A stretch of 64,000 nucleotides of DNA from JBGQAS01 sp963699305 (GTDB lineage Bacteria > Chloroflexota > Anaerolineae > Anaerolineales > Anaerolineaceae). The translations under genes and the position numbers were made by a program. Within the stretch, counting starts at the first letter, position 1, and each line of letters opens with the position of its first letter. This document shows, piece after piece, positions 8,443 to 17,179 of the stretch. Below the pieces are notes generated by a model. That model made no database searches. It had not been told where the DNA came from and saw nothing but the letters and a program-made list of their open reading frames with translations. The stretch spans positions 248,001 to 312,000 of the forward strand of contig OY969431.1 in NCBI GenBank assembly GCA_963699305.1, written 5' to 3'.

Positions 8443-9231
8443 TCATTTTCGGATGATCCCAATAAAGGATAAAGCGATCAGAACAAACAGCAAAATAAGT
8501 GAAACGGTACGGCTTCTTTGAAGTGGACGGGTATCCTTCAACGCTAAAGGCGAAGAGAGTTGATCCAGTTTCCAAAGTGGACCAGCGAACCATGCAAAAG
8601 CCAGTCCACCCAGTAAGCCCCCAAGGTGACCCATGTTATCGATACCGGGTGATAAACCTAGGATGAGATTGATGACTATGATCATGACATTATTGAGCAG
8701 CATATTTTGAGCACGTTTACCAAACAGCGCGCGGTTCTGGTAAACGAAAACGGTTTGGGCGGCAATCAATCCAAAAATCGCGGTGGAAGCCCCCAGTGAC
8801 GCCTTGGTCGAAAGCAGGAACGATGCAATGTTCCCGGCGATGCCACTCAGTAGATATAGTTCCAAAAACCGTTCGTGACCGTATTGTTGTTCGAGCCCGC
8901 GACCGATGACAAATAATGCATACATGTTGAACAGGATATGCATGATGCTGGCATGCAGCCAAATTGGAGTAACCAACCTCCAATATTGACCGGCTTGGAT
9001 GAGATCGTTGATTTTAGCTCCCCAGCTTGAGACTGGGTCCAATCCAATATTACTGGTTCCATATAAAGCCTGCGTAAGGTATTGTAAAAGAAAAACGAAG
9101 ATGGTACTGCCCAGCAAGATGTATGTAACGGTCGGGATTTTTACAAGTGGTTTCCACACCACCGGGACCGGTTGAGGTTGAATGGGTTTTTCCGGGAACG
9201 ATTCGTTGGGCAACGATGGGACTTGATTCAT
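8443..9231 (-). CDS. Rhomboid-family intramembrane serine protease
   Basis: This 262-residue protein has about six membrane helices and cleaves transmembrane substrates within the membrane. The catalytic Ser lies in LGASTAIFGLIAA and the partner His in NMGHLGGLLGGLAFA. The first loop has WRLVTPIWLHASIMHILFNM, the usual rhomboid L1/TM2 signature. It overlaps the upstream guanylate kinase gene by an ATGA, so the two are translationally coupled. Confidence 0.9.
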   Translation of the reverse strand: MNQVPSLPNESFPEKPIQPQPVPVVWKPLVKIPTVTYILLGSTIFVFLLQYLTQALYGTSNIGLDPVSSWGAKINDLIQAGQYWRLVTPIWLHASIMHILFNMYALFVIGRGLEQQYGHERFLELYLLSGIAGNIASFLLSTKASLGASTAIFGLIAAQTVFVYQNRALFGKRAQNMLLNNVMIIVINLILGLSPGIDNMGHLGGLLGGLAFAWFAGPLWKLDQLSSPLALKDTRPLQRSRTVSLILLFVLIALSFIGIIRK

Positions 9232-9854
9232 AAAGTGATTTTCTTGGGATGAACGCGCAAATGCTCTGTCCGGATGATGGCTTCCACGGCATCGACAGCT
9301 TCTTCCAATTTGTTATCCGCGTTGATGACGATATAGTCAAAGATATCGAGACTCGCCATTTCTTTGGAAGCGGTGTTCAAGCGGATGCGGAGGTCCGCTG
9401 GAGTTTCTGTGCCACGCTTTTTCAATCGCGTAAGCCATTCCGATTTATTTTCGGGAGTGAGGAATATTAGGACTGCATCCGGGTTTAACTCTCGGATGCG
9501 TATTGCTCCCTGGTAATCCAACCGCAGGATCACATCGTTTCCGCTCTTGAGCGCTTGGCGGATGTGCTTTTTTTGCGGACCTTTGTAATCCTTGTAGACT
9601 TTGGCATATTCGATGAATTCATCCGCTTTGATCATTTGCTCAAATTTTTCCCTGGATATGAAATGGTAATCGACTCCATTTTTCTCGTTGCAACGCGGTT
9701 CCCGGCTGGTGGTTGTGACAACAAATTGGAGGGGTAATTTCCGTTTCAGCAGAGCCTGGATGAGCGTATCCTTTCCTGCACCGGAGAGACCGGAGAGAAC
9801 GATCAATAAAGGTTCTCTTTTTGGAAACCGAAAAAGCGAATTGGTTCTTATCAT
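9228..9854 (-). CDS. gmk: Guanylate kinase
   Basis: This enzyme phosphorylates GMP to GDP with ATP. The start at 9854 gives a 208-residue protein of normal length. Frames can be extended to 10040, but that part is not family-like and would overlap the divergent FmdB gene. The P-loop is SGLSGAGKDTL. The GMP-binding TTTSREPRCNEKNGVDYHF is clear, as is the lid region with RLKKRGTETPADLRIRL. The P-loop has Leu where most relatives have Pro. It is coupled to the rhomboid gene by a 4-base overlap. Confidence 0.88.
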   Translation of the reverse strand: MIRTNSLFRFPKREPLLIVLSGLSGAGKDTLIQALLKRKLPLQFVVTTTSREPRCNEKNGVDYHFISREKFEQMIKADEFIEYAKVYKDYKGPQKKHIRQALKSGNDVILRLDYQGAIRIRELNPDAVLIFLTPENKSEWLTRLKKRGTETPADLRIRLNTASKEMASLDIFDYIVINADNKLEEAVDAVEAIIRTEHLRVHPKKITL

Positions 9855-9945
9855 GGGAAAATTCCGCGTCCTTCCAGCGTGCAACAGGATTAAAACGTTT
9901 ACTTGATTATAATGGAGAATAAATTCATAACTTTCCAGGTGAAAA

Positions 9946-10359
9946 ATGCCTTTGTATGATTTCCTTTGTTTAGAGTGCAAGAAACGTTTTGAAGTACGGA
10001 TACCATTTGCAGAGTACGAAAAGTCACACGTCAACTGCATGGTTTGTGGCAGTTCCCATGTTCAACGCAAGATTGGCAGAATAAGGATTACCCGATCAGA
10101 TGATGCGCGCATGGAGGATTTTGATAATCCTGAATCCATCGATTCATTGGAGCAGGATCCCAAAGCCATGGGGTCGATGCTGCGTAAAATGAAATCACAC
10201 GTCGGGCAGGAAGTGGGTCCTGAATTTGACGAGGTCGTCAATCGGCTGGAATCAGGACAATCACCGGAGCAAATTGAAAAGGACTTGCCGGATATCGGAA
10301 ACACAGGAACGAATTCAAGTGGAGCATTGCCTGAAGATTTCGGTTCGGGTGAGGATTAA
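9946..10359 (+). CDS. FmdB-family zinc-ribbon protein
   Basis: This 137-residue protein starts MPLYDFLCLECKKRFEV and has a second CMVCGS knuckle, the FmdB/putative regulatory protein zinc ribbon. The remaining part is acidic and low in complexity and ends in Gly/Ser/Asp-rich sequence. The family is often named as a regulator, but direct function is poorly known. It is divergent from gmk and its stop overlaps the end of the convergent metallopeptidase gene by 4 bases. Confidence 0.75.
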   Translation: MPLYDFLCLECKKRFEVRIPFAEYEKSHVNCMVCGSSHVQRKIGRIRITRSDDARMEDFDNPESIDSLEQDPKAMGSMLRKMKSHVGQEVGPEFDEVVNRLESGQSPEQIEKDLPDIGNTGTNSSGALPEDFGSGED

Positions 10360-11609
10360 GGAGACTTGATTGCATCTTGAAGCTGGCTGAAAGATGTCAT
10401 GGTGGCAATTCGTTGTAAGAAAGCCAATAGCGAAGAGGATTGATTGCGCAGTTGTGTGACTGCTGGTCCTACTGGGTCTTCTCCTGCTGTGCCCCCGGGT
10501 ACATCTGCATATGCTCCATAGAATGCAAAATACGCCTGATTGAGTTTTCGGATTAAATATCCGTTATCCCAAAATACCTTGCGGCGCATTTCCATGTATT
10601 GTTCTGCTTGTTCCACTTGCCCAAGCTCGAGGAGACGATCGGCTTCCACCCGGGTGGTATGCATTTCTGCACGATAGTCAAATACAGGAGGAGTACCGGG
10701 GTTTGAAGGTTGAACGGGGGCAGGTTCAGGGGTTGGCTGTGGAGCAAACTCGGGATAATACTTTTCCAGGACAAGTGTTGCGATTTCTTTTCCCGCGATG
10801 TTTGCTGTTGTTTCATTCATCGTGCGTAATTCATTGCTTGTGCTGTAATTGATACCCAGGGGGCGCAAAGTGAGGTAGTTGTGAGTCCATTCATGGCTGA
10901 CGACTTCCACCAGCCAGGCAATATCCGGGGTGTTCATCACCATGGTGGGGTACGTGCCTATCCCTCCAACTGGAACGATCAATGCAGAGACATCCAGACC
11001 TTTTTCGGTCTCCATCTCAACCTTGATGATCTCATCGAGAGTGAGATCGGGAGTCAAAGAGATATTTTGATTTTGCTGTATGATGCTGCGCGGGGAGATG
11101 ATCAATGCAAATGGCAAGGGGGTGGTATGGTACAGGATGGGCGGGATTGGCTGTCCCATAGTCACAAGGTCTACTCCATTCAGGATATCGCTGATTTGCA
11201 ATTGCAGGATGGATTCGGTGAGAGGGCTGAGTTGGTTGCGCTGTCGAATTAAGGATTTCTGGCGGATTAAGAATACAGATGCGACAGCATCAGGATTCTT
11301 CTTCGTTGGGTCTGAGTATATGGTTTGGATATAGTCTTCAAGGCGGTTAATTTCAGATACGGTATGAAGGTAATCGAAGACAACCAGTCGTTGCTGCTCA
11401 AGGTCTAAAAATAATGGGACATTGGTTGTGAGCTGTGCAACTTTAAGTAACGTGGCATCGATCGTCCATGAAGTGAAGTCAAATTCATCCGCTCGCGTGA
11501 ATTGCCGGACACGATCTTCCTCGTTCGAGGGTGTGAACACGCTGCTCGTCAATAAAGAAAGCAGAAAGAATATCCAAAAAACGTTTTTTACCCAGGATTT
11601 TGCGATCAT
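10356..11609 (-). CDS. Membrane-anchored HEXXH metallopeptidase-like protein
   Basis: The start at 11609 places a signal anchor (WVKNVFWIFFLLSLLTS) at the N-terminus, giving about 417 residues. The motif VSHEWTHNYLTL fits HEXXH zinc ligands. A glutamate in NETTANIAGKE 25-30 residues later is a plausible third ligand. A Pro/Thr-rich spacer (FAPQPTPEPAPVQPS) separates a helical C-terminal part. It is probably an extracytoplasmic zinc protease, but the family is not named from sequence alone. Frames can extend upstream to 11726, which would cover the marR promoter. Confidence 0.65.
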   Translation of the reverse strand: MIAKSWVKNVFWIFFLLSLLTSSVFTPSNEEDRVRQFTRADEFDFTSWTIDATLLKVAQLTTNVPLFLDLEQQRLVVFDYLHTVSEINRLEDYIQTIYSDPTKKNPDAVASVFLIRQKSLIRQRNQLSPLTESILQLQISDILNGVDLVTMGQPIPPILYHTTPLPFALIISPRSIIQQNQNISLTPDLTLDEIIKVEMETEKGLDVSALIVPVGGIGTYPTMVMNTPDIAWLVEVVSHEWTHNYLTLRPLGINYSTSNELRTMNETTANIAGKEIATLVLEKYYPEFAPQPTPEPAPVQPSNPGTPPVFDYRAEMHTTRVEADRLLELGQVEQAEQYMEMRRKVFWDNGYLIRKLNQAYFAFYGAYADVPGGTAGEDPVGPAVTQLRNQSSSLLAFLQRIATMTSFSQLQDAIKSP

Positions 11610-11690
11610 GTCGATTTCTTGATGTTGGATTATACCGTAGGGATTTGTCACACAATTGTGCGATTTTACAAAAAATTTACATATCAGGTC

Positions 11691-11745
11691 TTGACAAGAA
11701 CCTTCGGAAAGAATATAGTACGACATCGTATAATACGATGCTGTA
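11691..11745 (+). promoter_or_regulatory. Promoter and operator-like palindrome of the marR-efflux operon
   Basis: TTGACA (11691-11696) and TATAGT (11714-11719) are separated by exactly 17 bases, a near-consensus housekeeping promoter. The predicted start falls near 11726. A dyad covers 11718-11745, and its inner 17 bases CATCGTATAATACGATG (11724-11740) are a perfect palindrome. A MarR dimer bound there would block the start site, so autorepression is the simple reading. Confidence 0.7.
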
Positions 11746-11769
11746 CAAACGGAGAATAGTTTTGTTAAT

Positions 11770-12339
11770 ATGGAAGATTCAAGACAAGATTTTATGAAGT
11801 TGATTAAGGATTTCTTTCATAAACGTCTGCGCCTGATGACGGGGGTTGAAGATACCAGCGGAGTGGATATGTTTCAATCCATCCGCCTGGTGGCTAATTT
11901 ATATGATGCAGTCGGATCGAAAAGTTCACCCGATATGGAGCTTTCGGATCCGCGATGGAATTTGCTTCTTCGGTTATGGATGGGGGAGGAGATTGGTGGA
12001 CCACAGCGCATGACTCCCACACTTCTAAGCCATTTCGAACAGGTGAATAAAAATACGATCAGTTCCCTATTGAAGGGGCTGGAAAAACAGGGACTGATAC
12101 AGCGGGAATTGGATCCATTTGATAAACGGTTGTTCATCATCAAGTTGACTCAAAATGGTCGGGAATTAATTAAATCGGTCACACCCAAACGATTGCTATA
12201 TTACAATTCACTCCTTGTGGATATCAGCGATGAAGAGCGAGTTCAACTAAGCGAATTACTGCAGAAGCTGATCACATCAATTATCAAGAACGGTGGACTT
12301 CTCAAGGAAAATGCAATTCCACCGATGAAGAATTCTTAA
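11770..12339 (+). CDS. MarR-family transcriptional regulator
   Basis: This is a 189-residue winged-helix protein. DPRWNLLLRLWMGEE, TLLSHFEQVNKNTISSLLK and KGLEKQGLIQRELDPFDKRL give the helix-turn-helix and wing. Long flanking helices would form the dimer. It heads an operon for an efflux adaptor and ABC transporter, so it probably represses export genes until a toxic ligand binds. The palindrome at its transcription start is a good operator candidate. GGAG lies 15 bases before the ATG, which is far, so a later Met at 11794 is possible. Confidence 0.85.
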   Translation: MEDSRQDFMKLIKDFFHKRLRLMTGVEDTSGVDMFQSIRLVANLYDAVGSKSSPDMELSDPRWNLLLRLWMGEEIGGPQRMTPTLLSHFEQVNKNTISSLLKGLEKQGLIQRELDPFDKRLFIIKLTQNGRELIKSVTPKRLLYYNSLLVDISDEERVQLSELLQKLITSIIKNGGLLKENAIPPMKNS

Positions 12340-12349
12340 AGAGGATTAT

Positions 12350-13810
12350 ATGAAAAAAGCAGAGCATGCCGGGTTTGGAAAAAAGTTCATGGACAGAGTG
12401 AAAAAACTTTTTAGCAGGAGACGGAATGTAGTCATCGCAGTGGTCATTGGAGTTCTCATTCTGCTGTGCGCAGTTGGACCGCTGGTAGTTCGAGCGTTGC
12501 AGCCAAAGACAAGTTTTCAGACTGTCATTGTCACCAAGGGTGACCTCCAGGCGATTGTTGGAGCCACTGGTACAGTAAGCGCCAGTCAAACGGCTGTTTT
12601 AAATTGGCAGACTTCCGGTCGGATAGCTGCGATCAATGTGCGAATAGGTGATTCAATTGAAGCGGGAGATATCCTTTCCTCGCTTGCACCAGAATCGTTG
12701 CCGCAAAACATCATTCTTGCCCGGGCGGATCTTGTTACCACCGAGCGCAACTTGGATAATCTATTAAATTCCAATTTACCTGCTGCGCAAGCCTACCAGG
12801 CCTTGCTTGCTGCACAGACTGCCTATAATACTGCCAAGAACCGCATTCGCAGCACCGATTGGGTTCGCGGTGGCTCTGATCAGATCGATACTGCATTTGC
12901 AAACTTAATATTGGCACAAAAAGCATACGATGGTGCTGTGTCATTCTATAACATGTTTTCCAATAAGTCAGATCAGGACGAGAACAAAGCTGCGGCTCTT
13001 TCCAATCTTTCTGCTGCACAAAAACGGCTTGATACTGCCAAGGCAAATTACGATTGGTTGACGGGAAAGTGGGATAACCAGGAAGTGGATGTATCCGCTG
13101 CAGATTTTGCAGTTGCCGAAGCGAAGTTGGAAGATGCCCAGCGTGAATATGACCGCTTGAAGGATGGACCGGATGCTCTGGATATTGAAGCCGCCCAGGC
13201 AAGGGTGGACGCGATTAAGGCTACCCTTGCGATGGCTAATCTTTCAGCTCCCTTCGATGCTACCGTGACCGAATCCCTCTCTGAGGTCGGAGATCTGGTG
13301 ACTCCCGGGACAATATCATTCCGCTTGGATAATTTAGCGCACCTTACTGTCGATGTAGAAGTCACCGAAGTTGACATAAATCGAGTCAAGGTTGGGCAGG
13401 AGGCTTCCATTTTCTTTGATGCCATCCAAAATGTCGAATACCATGGGAAAGTAGTCAAGGTTGCCCGTGTCGGTGATGTGGCTCAAGGTGTCGTAAACTT
13501 TACCGTCACGGTTGAATTGACCGATGCGGATGATCTTGTGCTCCCTGGAATGACTGCTGCAGTAAATGTTGTCGTGGATGAACGGAAAAATGTAATATTG
13601 GTTCCAAACCGTGCCATTAAAGTGCAGGATGGTAAAACGATCGTATACGTGCTTGAAAACAATAAACCGGTTGTGGTGCCTGTTACGTTGGGCGCTTCAT
13701 CCGATTTGGATAGTGAAATTCTGACAGGTGAAATTAAGGAAAGTGATGTGCTTGTATTAAATCCGCCCTTAAATCTGCAAGGAAATGGTCCGGCGGGATT
13801 CATGAGGTAA
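12350..13810 (+). CDS. HlyD/MacA-type efflux adaptor protein
   Basis: This 486-residue protein has a basic N-terminus and one membrane helix (about residues 26-48). The lipoyl half-motif GATGTVSASQTAVLNWQTSG is followed by a long Ala/Gln-rich coiled-coil hairpin (about 120-300), then beta-barrel domains ending in LVPNRAIKVQDGKTIVYV. It would link the MacB-like permease to the outside or stabilise the pump. It starts 11 bases after marR and ends 3 bases before the ATPase gene. Adaptors with one helix also occur in monoderm bacteria, so an outer membrane is not implied. Confidence 0.87.
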   Translation: MKKAEHAGFGKKFMDRVKKLFSRRRNVVIAVVIGVLILLCAVGPLVVRALQPKTSFQTVIVTKGDLQAIVGATGTVSASQTAVLNWQTSGRIAAINVRIGDSIEAGDILSSLAPESLPQNIILARADLVTTERNLDNLLNSNLPAAQAYQALLAAQTAYNTAKNRIRSTDWVRGGSDQIDTAFANLILAQKAYDGAVSFYNMFSNKSDQDENKAAALSNLSAAQKRLDTAKANYDWLTGKWDNQEVDVSAADFAVAEAKLEDAQREYDRLKDGPDALDIEAAQARVDAIKATLAMANLSAPFDATVTESLSEVGDLVTPGTISFRLDNLAHLTVDVEVTEVDINRVKVGQEASIFFDAIQNVEYHGKVVKVARVGDVAQGVVNFTVTVELTDADDLVLPGMTAAVNVVVDERKNVILVPNRAIKVQDGKTIVYVLENNKPVVVPVTLGASSDLDSEILTGEIKESDVLVLNPPLNLQGNGPAGFMR

Positions 13811-13812
13811 GC

Positions 13813-14493
13813 ATGTCAAATATCGTGATTAATGTTAAGAATCTGAAGAAAATCTACAAAATGGGTGAAATCCAGGTGCGCGCCTTGAATGGTGTATCCT
13901 TTTCCATTCAACGCGGCGAAGTCGTGTCCATCATGGGACCCTCGGGTTCTGGTAAATCCACTTTAATGAACATGTTGGGATGTCTTGACCGCCCCACAAG
14001 CGGTGAATATTATCTGGATGGTGAAAAAGTCTCGCAGATGAACGATGATGAATTGGCAGGAGTTCGCAACCGCAAGGTGGGCTTTGTATTTCAAAGTTTC
14101 AATCTGCTCAATCGTATGACAGCGCTTGCTAACGTAGAGCTGCCTTTGCGTTATGCAGGGGTAAACGGCAATCGGCAGAACCTTGCCCGAAAAGCGATGG
14201 AATCGGTGGGGTTGGCTGACCGCATGGATCATCGCCCAACTGAGTTATCCGGTGGTCAGCAGCAACGTGTTGCGATTGCCCGTGCACTCGTCAACAATCC
14301 ATCCATGCTTCTTGCCGATGAACCTACCGGAAACCTGGATTCCAAGTCCGGCAAGGAAATTATGGAGTTGATTTTGCAGTTGAACCGTGAAAAAAACATG
14401 ACCATTATTATCGTCACTCACGATTCCAACATTGCTAAAAATACTCAGCGTGTCATCCGATTAATGGATGGTGTATTGGAGAAGGCATCATGA
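13813..14493 (+). CDS. MacB/LolD-type ABC transporter ATP-binding protein
   Basis: This is a 226-residue ATPase with Walker A GPSGSGKSTLMN, Q-loop FVFQSFNLL, signature LSGGQQQRVAIARAL, Walker B MLLADEPTGNLD and H-loop IIIVTHD. It is of the MacB/LolD/FtsE class, which works with FtsX-like permeases. Its stop overlaps the start of the permease gene by ATGA. Confidence 0.93.
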   Translation: MSNIVINVKNLKKIYKMGEIQVRALNGVSFSIQRGEVVSIMGPSGSGKSTLMNMLGCLDRPTSGEYYLDGEKVSQMNDDELAGVRNRKVGFVFQSFNLLNRMTALANVELPLRYAGVNGNRQNLARKAMESVGLADRMDHRPTELSGGQQQRVAIARALVNNPSMLLADEPTGNLDSKSGKEIMELILQLNREKNMTIIIVTHDSNIAKNTQRVIRLMDGVLEKAS

Positions 14494-15716
14494 ATATCGG
14501 ACAAGCCATTCTCGAAGCGTTGGAGAGTTTAAGCAGTAACAAAGTTCGCTCTGCATTGACCATTCTGGGGATTGTGATCGGCGTTGGGGCGGTCATTGCC
14601 ATGCTGGGAGTCGGAACGGGAGCTCAGAATACCATTACAGGCACAATCAGCGGAATTGGCACGAATCTCCTCTTTGTTTTTAAAGGAAATAGTGAGACAA
14701 CCGTGCACAATGTAAAACCACTGACCATGCAGGATGCACAGGCTTTAATGGATCCATTTAATGCCCCATCTGTCTCCAAGGTTGCACCGGTTATTTCAAA
14801 GAATGTCACCGTCAGTTTGGGTGGAACGAATATGAGCACACAATTGAACGGAGTCACCCCAGATTACGAGACGGTGCGCAGTCAATCGCTCCTGGAAGGT
14901 GAATTCATATCCCAGGATCAGGTGCTTTCCCGGGCTATGGTGGTTGTGATCGGTGTTGATGTGGCTGATAAGTTGTTTTCCCGTCGGGATGGCATTGTCG
15001 GTGAATCGATCCGTATCGAAGGTCAACCATTCCGTGTGATTGGTGTCCTGACCTCCAAGGGAGGCAGTTCGTTCGGATCGCAGGACAATAACATTATTGT
15101 TCCCATTACCTCAGCCCAGGGGAGGTTGGTCAACAGACCTCAAAACCAGGTGGACATCATCTTTGTGTCCGCCACAAGCGCGGACACGGTAACATTAGCC
15201 AACCAGGAAGTGGCACAGATTCTTCGCACACGGCACAGGACAAAAATCGGGTTGGATGATTTTACGATTTTCTCGCAGCAGGATTTTGTGGCAACTGCTC
15301 AAAGCATAACAGGTATCCTTACGATTTTCCTGGGCGGAATTGCTGGTATTTCACTGCTTGTCGGAGGAATTGGTATCATGAATATCATGCTGGTCTCTGT
15401 GACCGAGCGCACCCGCGAGATTGGTTTGCGTAAAGCCATCGGCGCGCGCAAACGTGATATCTTGATCCAATTCTTAACGGAATCCTCCGTCCTAAGTCTT
15501 ATCGGAGGGATCATCGGCATCGGGTTGGGTTGGTTGATCGCGTTTGTCGTCGGCAAGATTGCCGCGGCCAGCGGGACACCGTTCACCCCAAGCATTTCCA
15601 TCCAATCCATCTTGCTCGCAACATTATTCTCCACTGCTGTCGGGTTGTTCTTTGGCATATATCCCGCCAACCGTGCAGCCAAGCTGGAACCGGTGGAAGC
15701 CTTGCGCTACGAATGA
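14490..15716 (+). CDS. MacB-like ABC transporter permease
   Basis: This 408-residue protein has an N-terminal membrane helix with KVRSALTILGIVIGVGAVI, a roughly 220-residue external MacB_PCD core, and three C-terminal helices of the FtsX domain (GIGIMNIMLVSVTERTREIG and LRKAIGARKRDI). It works by mechanotransmission with the ATPase and adaptor, probably exporting an antibiotic, peptide or lipid. It is the last gene of the marR operon and is followed by a strong terminator. Confidence 0.92.
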   Translation: MNIGQAILEALESLSSNKVRSALTILGIVIGVGAVIAMLGVGTGAQNTITGTISGIGTNLLFVFKGNSETTVHNVKPLTMQDAQALMDPFNAPSVSKVAPVISKNVTVSLGGTNMSTQLNGVTPDYETVRSQSLLEGEFISQDQVLSRAMVVVIGVDVADKLFSRRDGIVGESIRIEGQPFRVIGVLTSKGGSSFGSQDNNIIVPITSAQGRLVNRPQNQVDIIFVSATSADTVTLANQEVAQILRTRHRTKIGLDDFTIFSQQDFVATAQSITGILTIFLGGIAGISLLVGGIGIMNIMLVSVTERTREIGLRKAIGARKRDILIQFLTESSVLSLIGGIIGIGLGWLIAFVVGKIAAASGTPFTPSISIQSILLATLFSTAVGLFFGIYPANRAAKLEPVEALRYE

Positions 15717-15723
15717 TCTTTCA

Positions 15724-15755
15724 GGGTCTGCGATGTGAGCAGACCCTCTTCTTTT
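15724..15755 (+). terminator. Terminator of the marR-efflux operon
   Basis: GGGTCTGC, a 7-base loop and GCAGACCC form a perfect 8-bp stem, followed by TCTTCTTTT. It starts 8 bases after the permease stop. Confidence 0.85.
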
Positions 15756-15805
15756 CCATTCGATTTCAGGTAAAATGGAAGTAAGAATTCAACTGGGAGT
15801 AGATT

Positions 15806-16078
15806 ATGCCTGCCCATATTTTGCCGGAAGAAAATGCTGTAGCTAAATATATCGAAAGCCTTGATATTACCGATACGGTGAAATTACGTTTCATAAAGAC
15901 CATCCGTTCAACTGGACTCACCGAAGAGATCGTGGAATCTGTTCGCCAAAAATTGGTCAAACCTGCTGGTGAAAATGACGATCCATTTAAGCGCGGTAGT
16001 GAGCTGTCCGAATTTACGAACCTCATCAAGCGCTGGCGGATAGCCAATAACAAAAAACAATTCCATGATCGTCGATAA
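15806..16078 (+). CDS. Small protein of unknown function
   Basis: This protein has 90 residues, is charged and mostly helical, and has no membrane segment or cysteine pattern. The start at 15806 has GGGAG about 10 bases before it. It lies between the efflux operon terminator and a serA-like gene. No family is recognised. Coding is supported by normal codon use and by fitting the gap without overlap. Confidence 0.5.
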   Translation: MPAHILPEENAVAKYIESLDITDTVKLRFIKTIRSTGLTEEIVESVRQKLVKPAGENDDPFKRGSELSEFTNLIKRWRIANNKKQFHDRR

Positions 16079-16212
16079 GAAAGTAATAAAAAAGTTTGTT
16101 GCTTTTGGCAGGAAGAAAGTCACCTGACAAGCGGTTGAAAACAAGTGTAAAATCAAAACGGTGGGGAATGTGGATGTTATCCCCAAAAATATACTCTTGA
16201 GAGGAGTCAGAC

Positions 16213-17154
16213 ATGGCTGCTTGGAAGATATTACTGACAGATGGGTTGGATAAAGAAGGTCAGGAATTATTAAAAGAACATGCTCAGGTAGATAACATTA
16301 AAGACATCTCACCTGAAGAATTATTGAAAGTCATCGGAGAGTATGATGCGGTCATCGTGCGCGGTAGAACTAAATTGACCCCTGAAGTTTTTGCCGTGGC
16401 AAAGAATTTGAAAGTCGCCGGTCGGGCTGGTGTGGGAGTGGATAATATCAATCTTCCAGCGGCAAAGGAACATAAGGTCACGGTTGTGAATTCCCCGCTT
16501 GCGACGACGGTTGCAGTCGCCGAACTGTCGGTTGGGTTAATGTTATCCTTGATTCGTGATATTCCCCGCGCGGATGCCGGGTTGAAACAGGGTAATTGGC
16601 TCAAGAAGGAATTACGCGGTGTTGAGCTGTACAAAAAGACCCTGGGTGTGATTGGCTTTGGCAGGATAGGTGTTGCCGTAGCAGACCGCGCCAAGGCGTT
16701 TGGCATGAACGTGGTCGCGTTTGATCCACTGTTGAGCGCTGAAGAGATCGCAAAACGCGGTGGCAAGCCAGTAACACTTGATGAACTGCTTGCACAATCC
16801 GATTTCATCACCTTGCATATTCCCTTGACCCCCGAGTCCAAGAACCTGCTCAATGCAGTAGCGTTTGCTAAAATGAAACAAGGTGTCCGTATTATCTGTG
16901 CTGCCCGCGGTGGAGTTATTGATGAAGCTGCCCTTCTCGAAGCATTGAATTCGGGCAAGGTTGCAGGTGCTGCGCTGGATGTATTTGTTGCAGAACCCCC
17001 TGGTAAGATTGCTCTCACCGATCATCCCAAGGTTGTTGGCACCCCCCACATCGGTGCCGAGACGGTTGAAGCGCAAGCCCGTGCTGCGGTCGATATTGCT
17101 TCCGAAGTGATTAATGCATTAAAAGGTGAGCCGTTACGCTGGCGTGTGGCTTGA
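16213..17154 (+). CDS. D-2-hydroxyacid dehydrogenase, phosphoglycerate dehydrogenase type
   Basis: This is a 313-residue NAD-dependent oxidoreductase. GFGRIGVAVADRA is the dinucleotide-binding loop and ICAARGGVIDEAALLEAL carries the catalytic Arg region. TDHPKVVGTPHIGAET carries the catalytic His. It lacks the C-terminal ACT and intervening domains of long SerA, so it is the short form without serine feedback. The likely reaction is 3-phosphoglycerate to phosphohydroxypyruvate, but other hydroxyacids cannot be excluded. GAGAGGAG precedes the start. Confidence 0.85.
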   Translation: MAAWKILLTDGLDKEGQELLKEHAQVDNIKDISPEELLKVIGEYDAVIVRGRTKLTPEVFAVAKNLKVAGRAGVGVDNINLPAAKEHKVTVVNSPLATTVAVAELSVGLMLSLIRDIPRADAGLKQGNWLKKELRGVELYKKTLGVIGFGRIGVAVADRAKAFGMNVVAFDPLLSAEEIAKRGGKPVTLDELLAQSDFITLHIPLTPESKNLLNAVAFAKMKQGVRIICAARGGVIDEAALLEALNSGKVAGAALDVFVAEPPGKIALTDHPKVVGTPHIGAETVEAQARAAVDIASEVINALKGEPLRWRVA

Positions 17155-17179
17155 TAAAACTTCATTGGAGAATAATCAC

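Noticed and set aside
9855..10040. Upstream extension of the guanylate kinase frame
   Set aside because: It is not family-like and would overlap the divergent FmdB gene. A Met at 9854 gives normal length.
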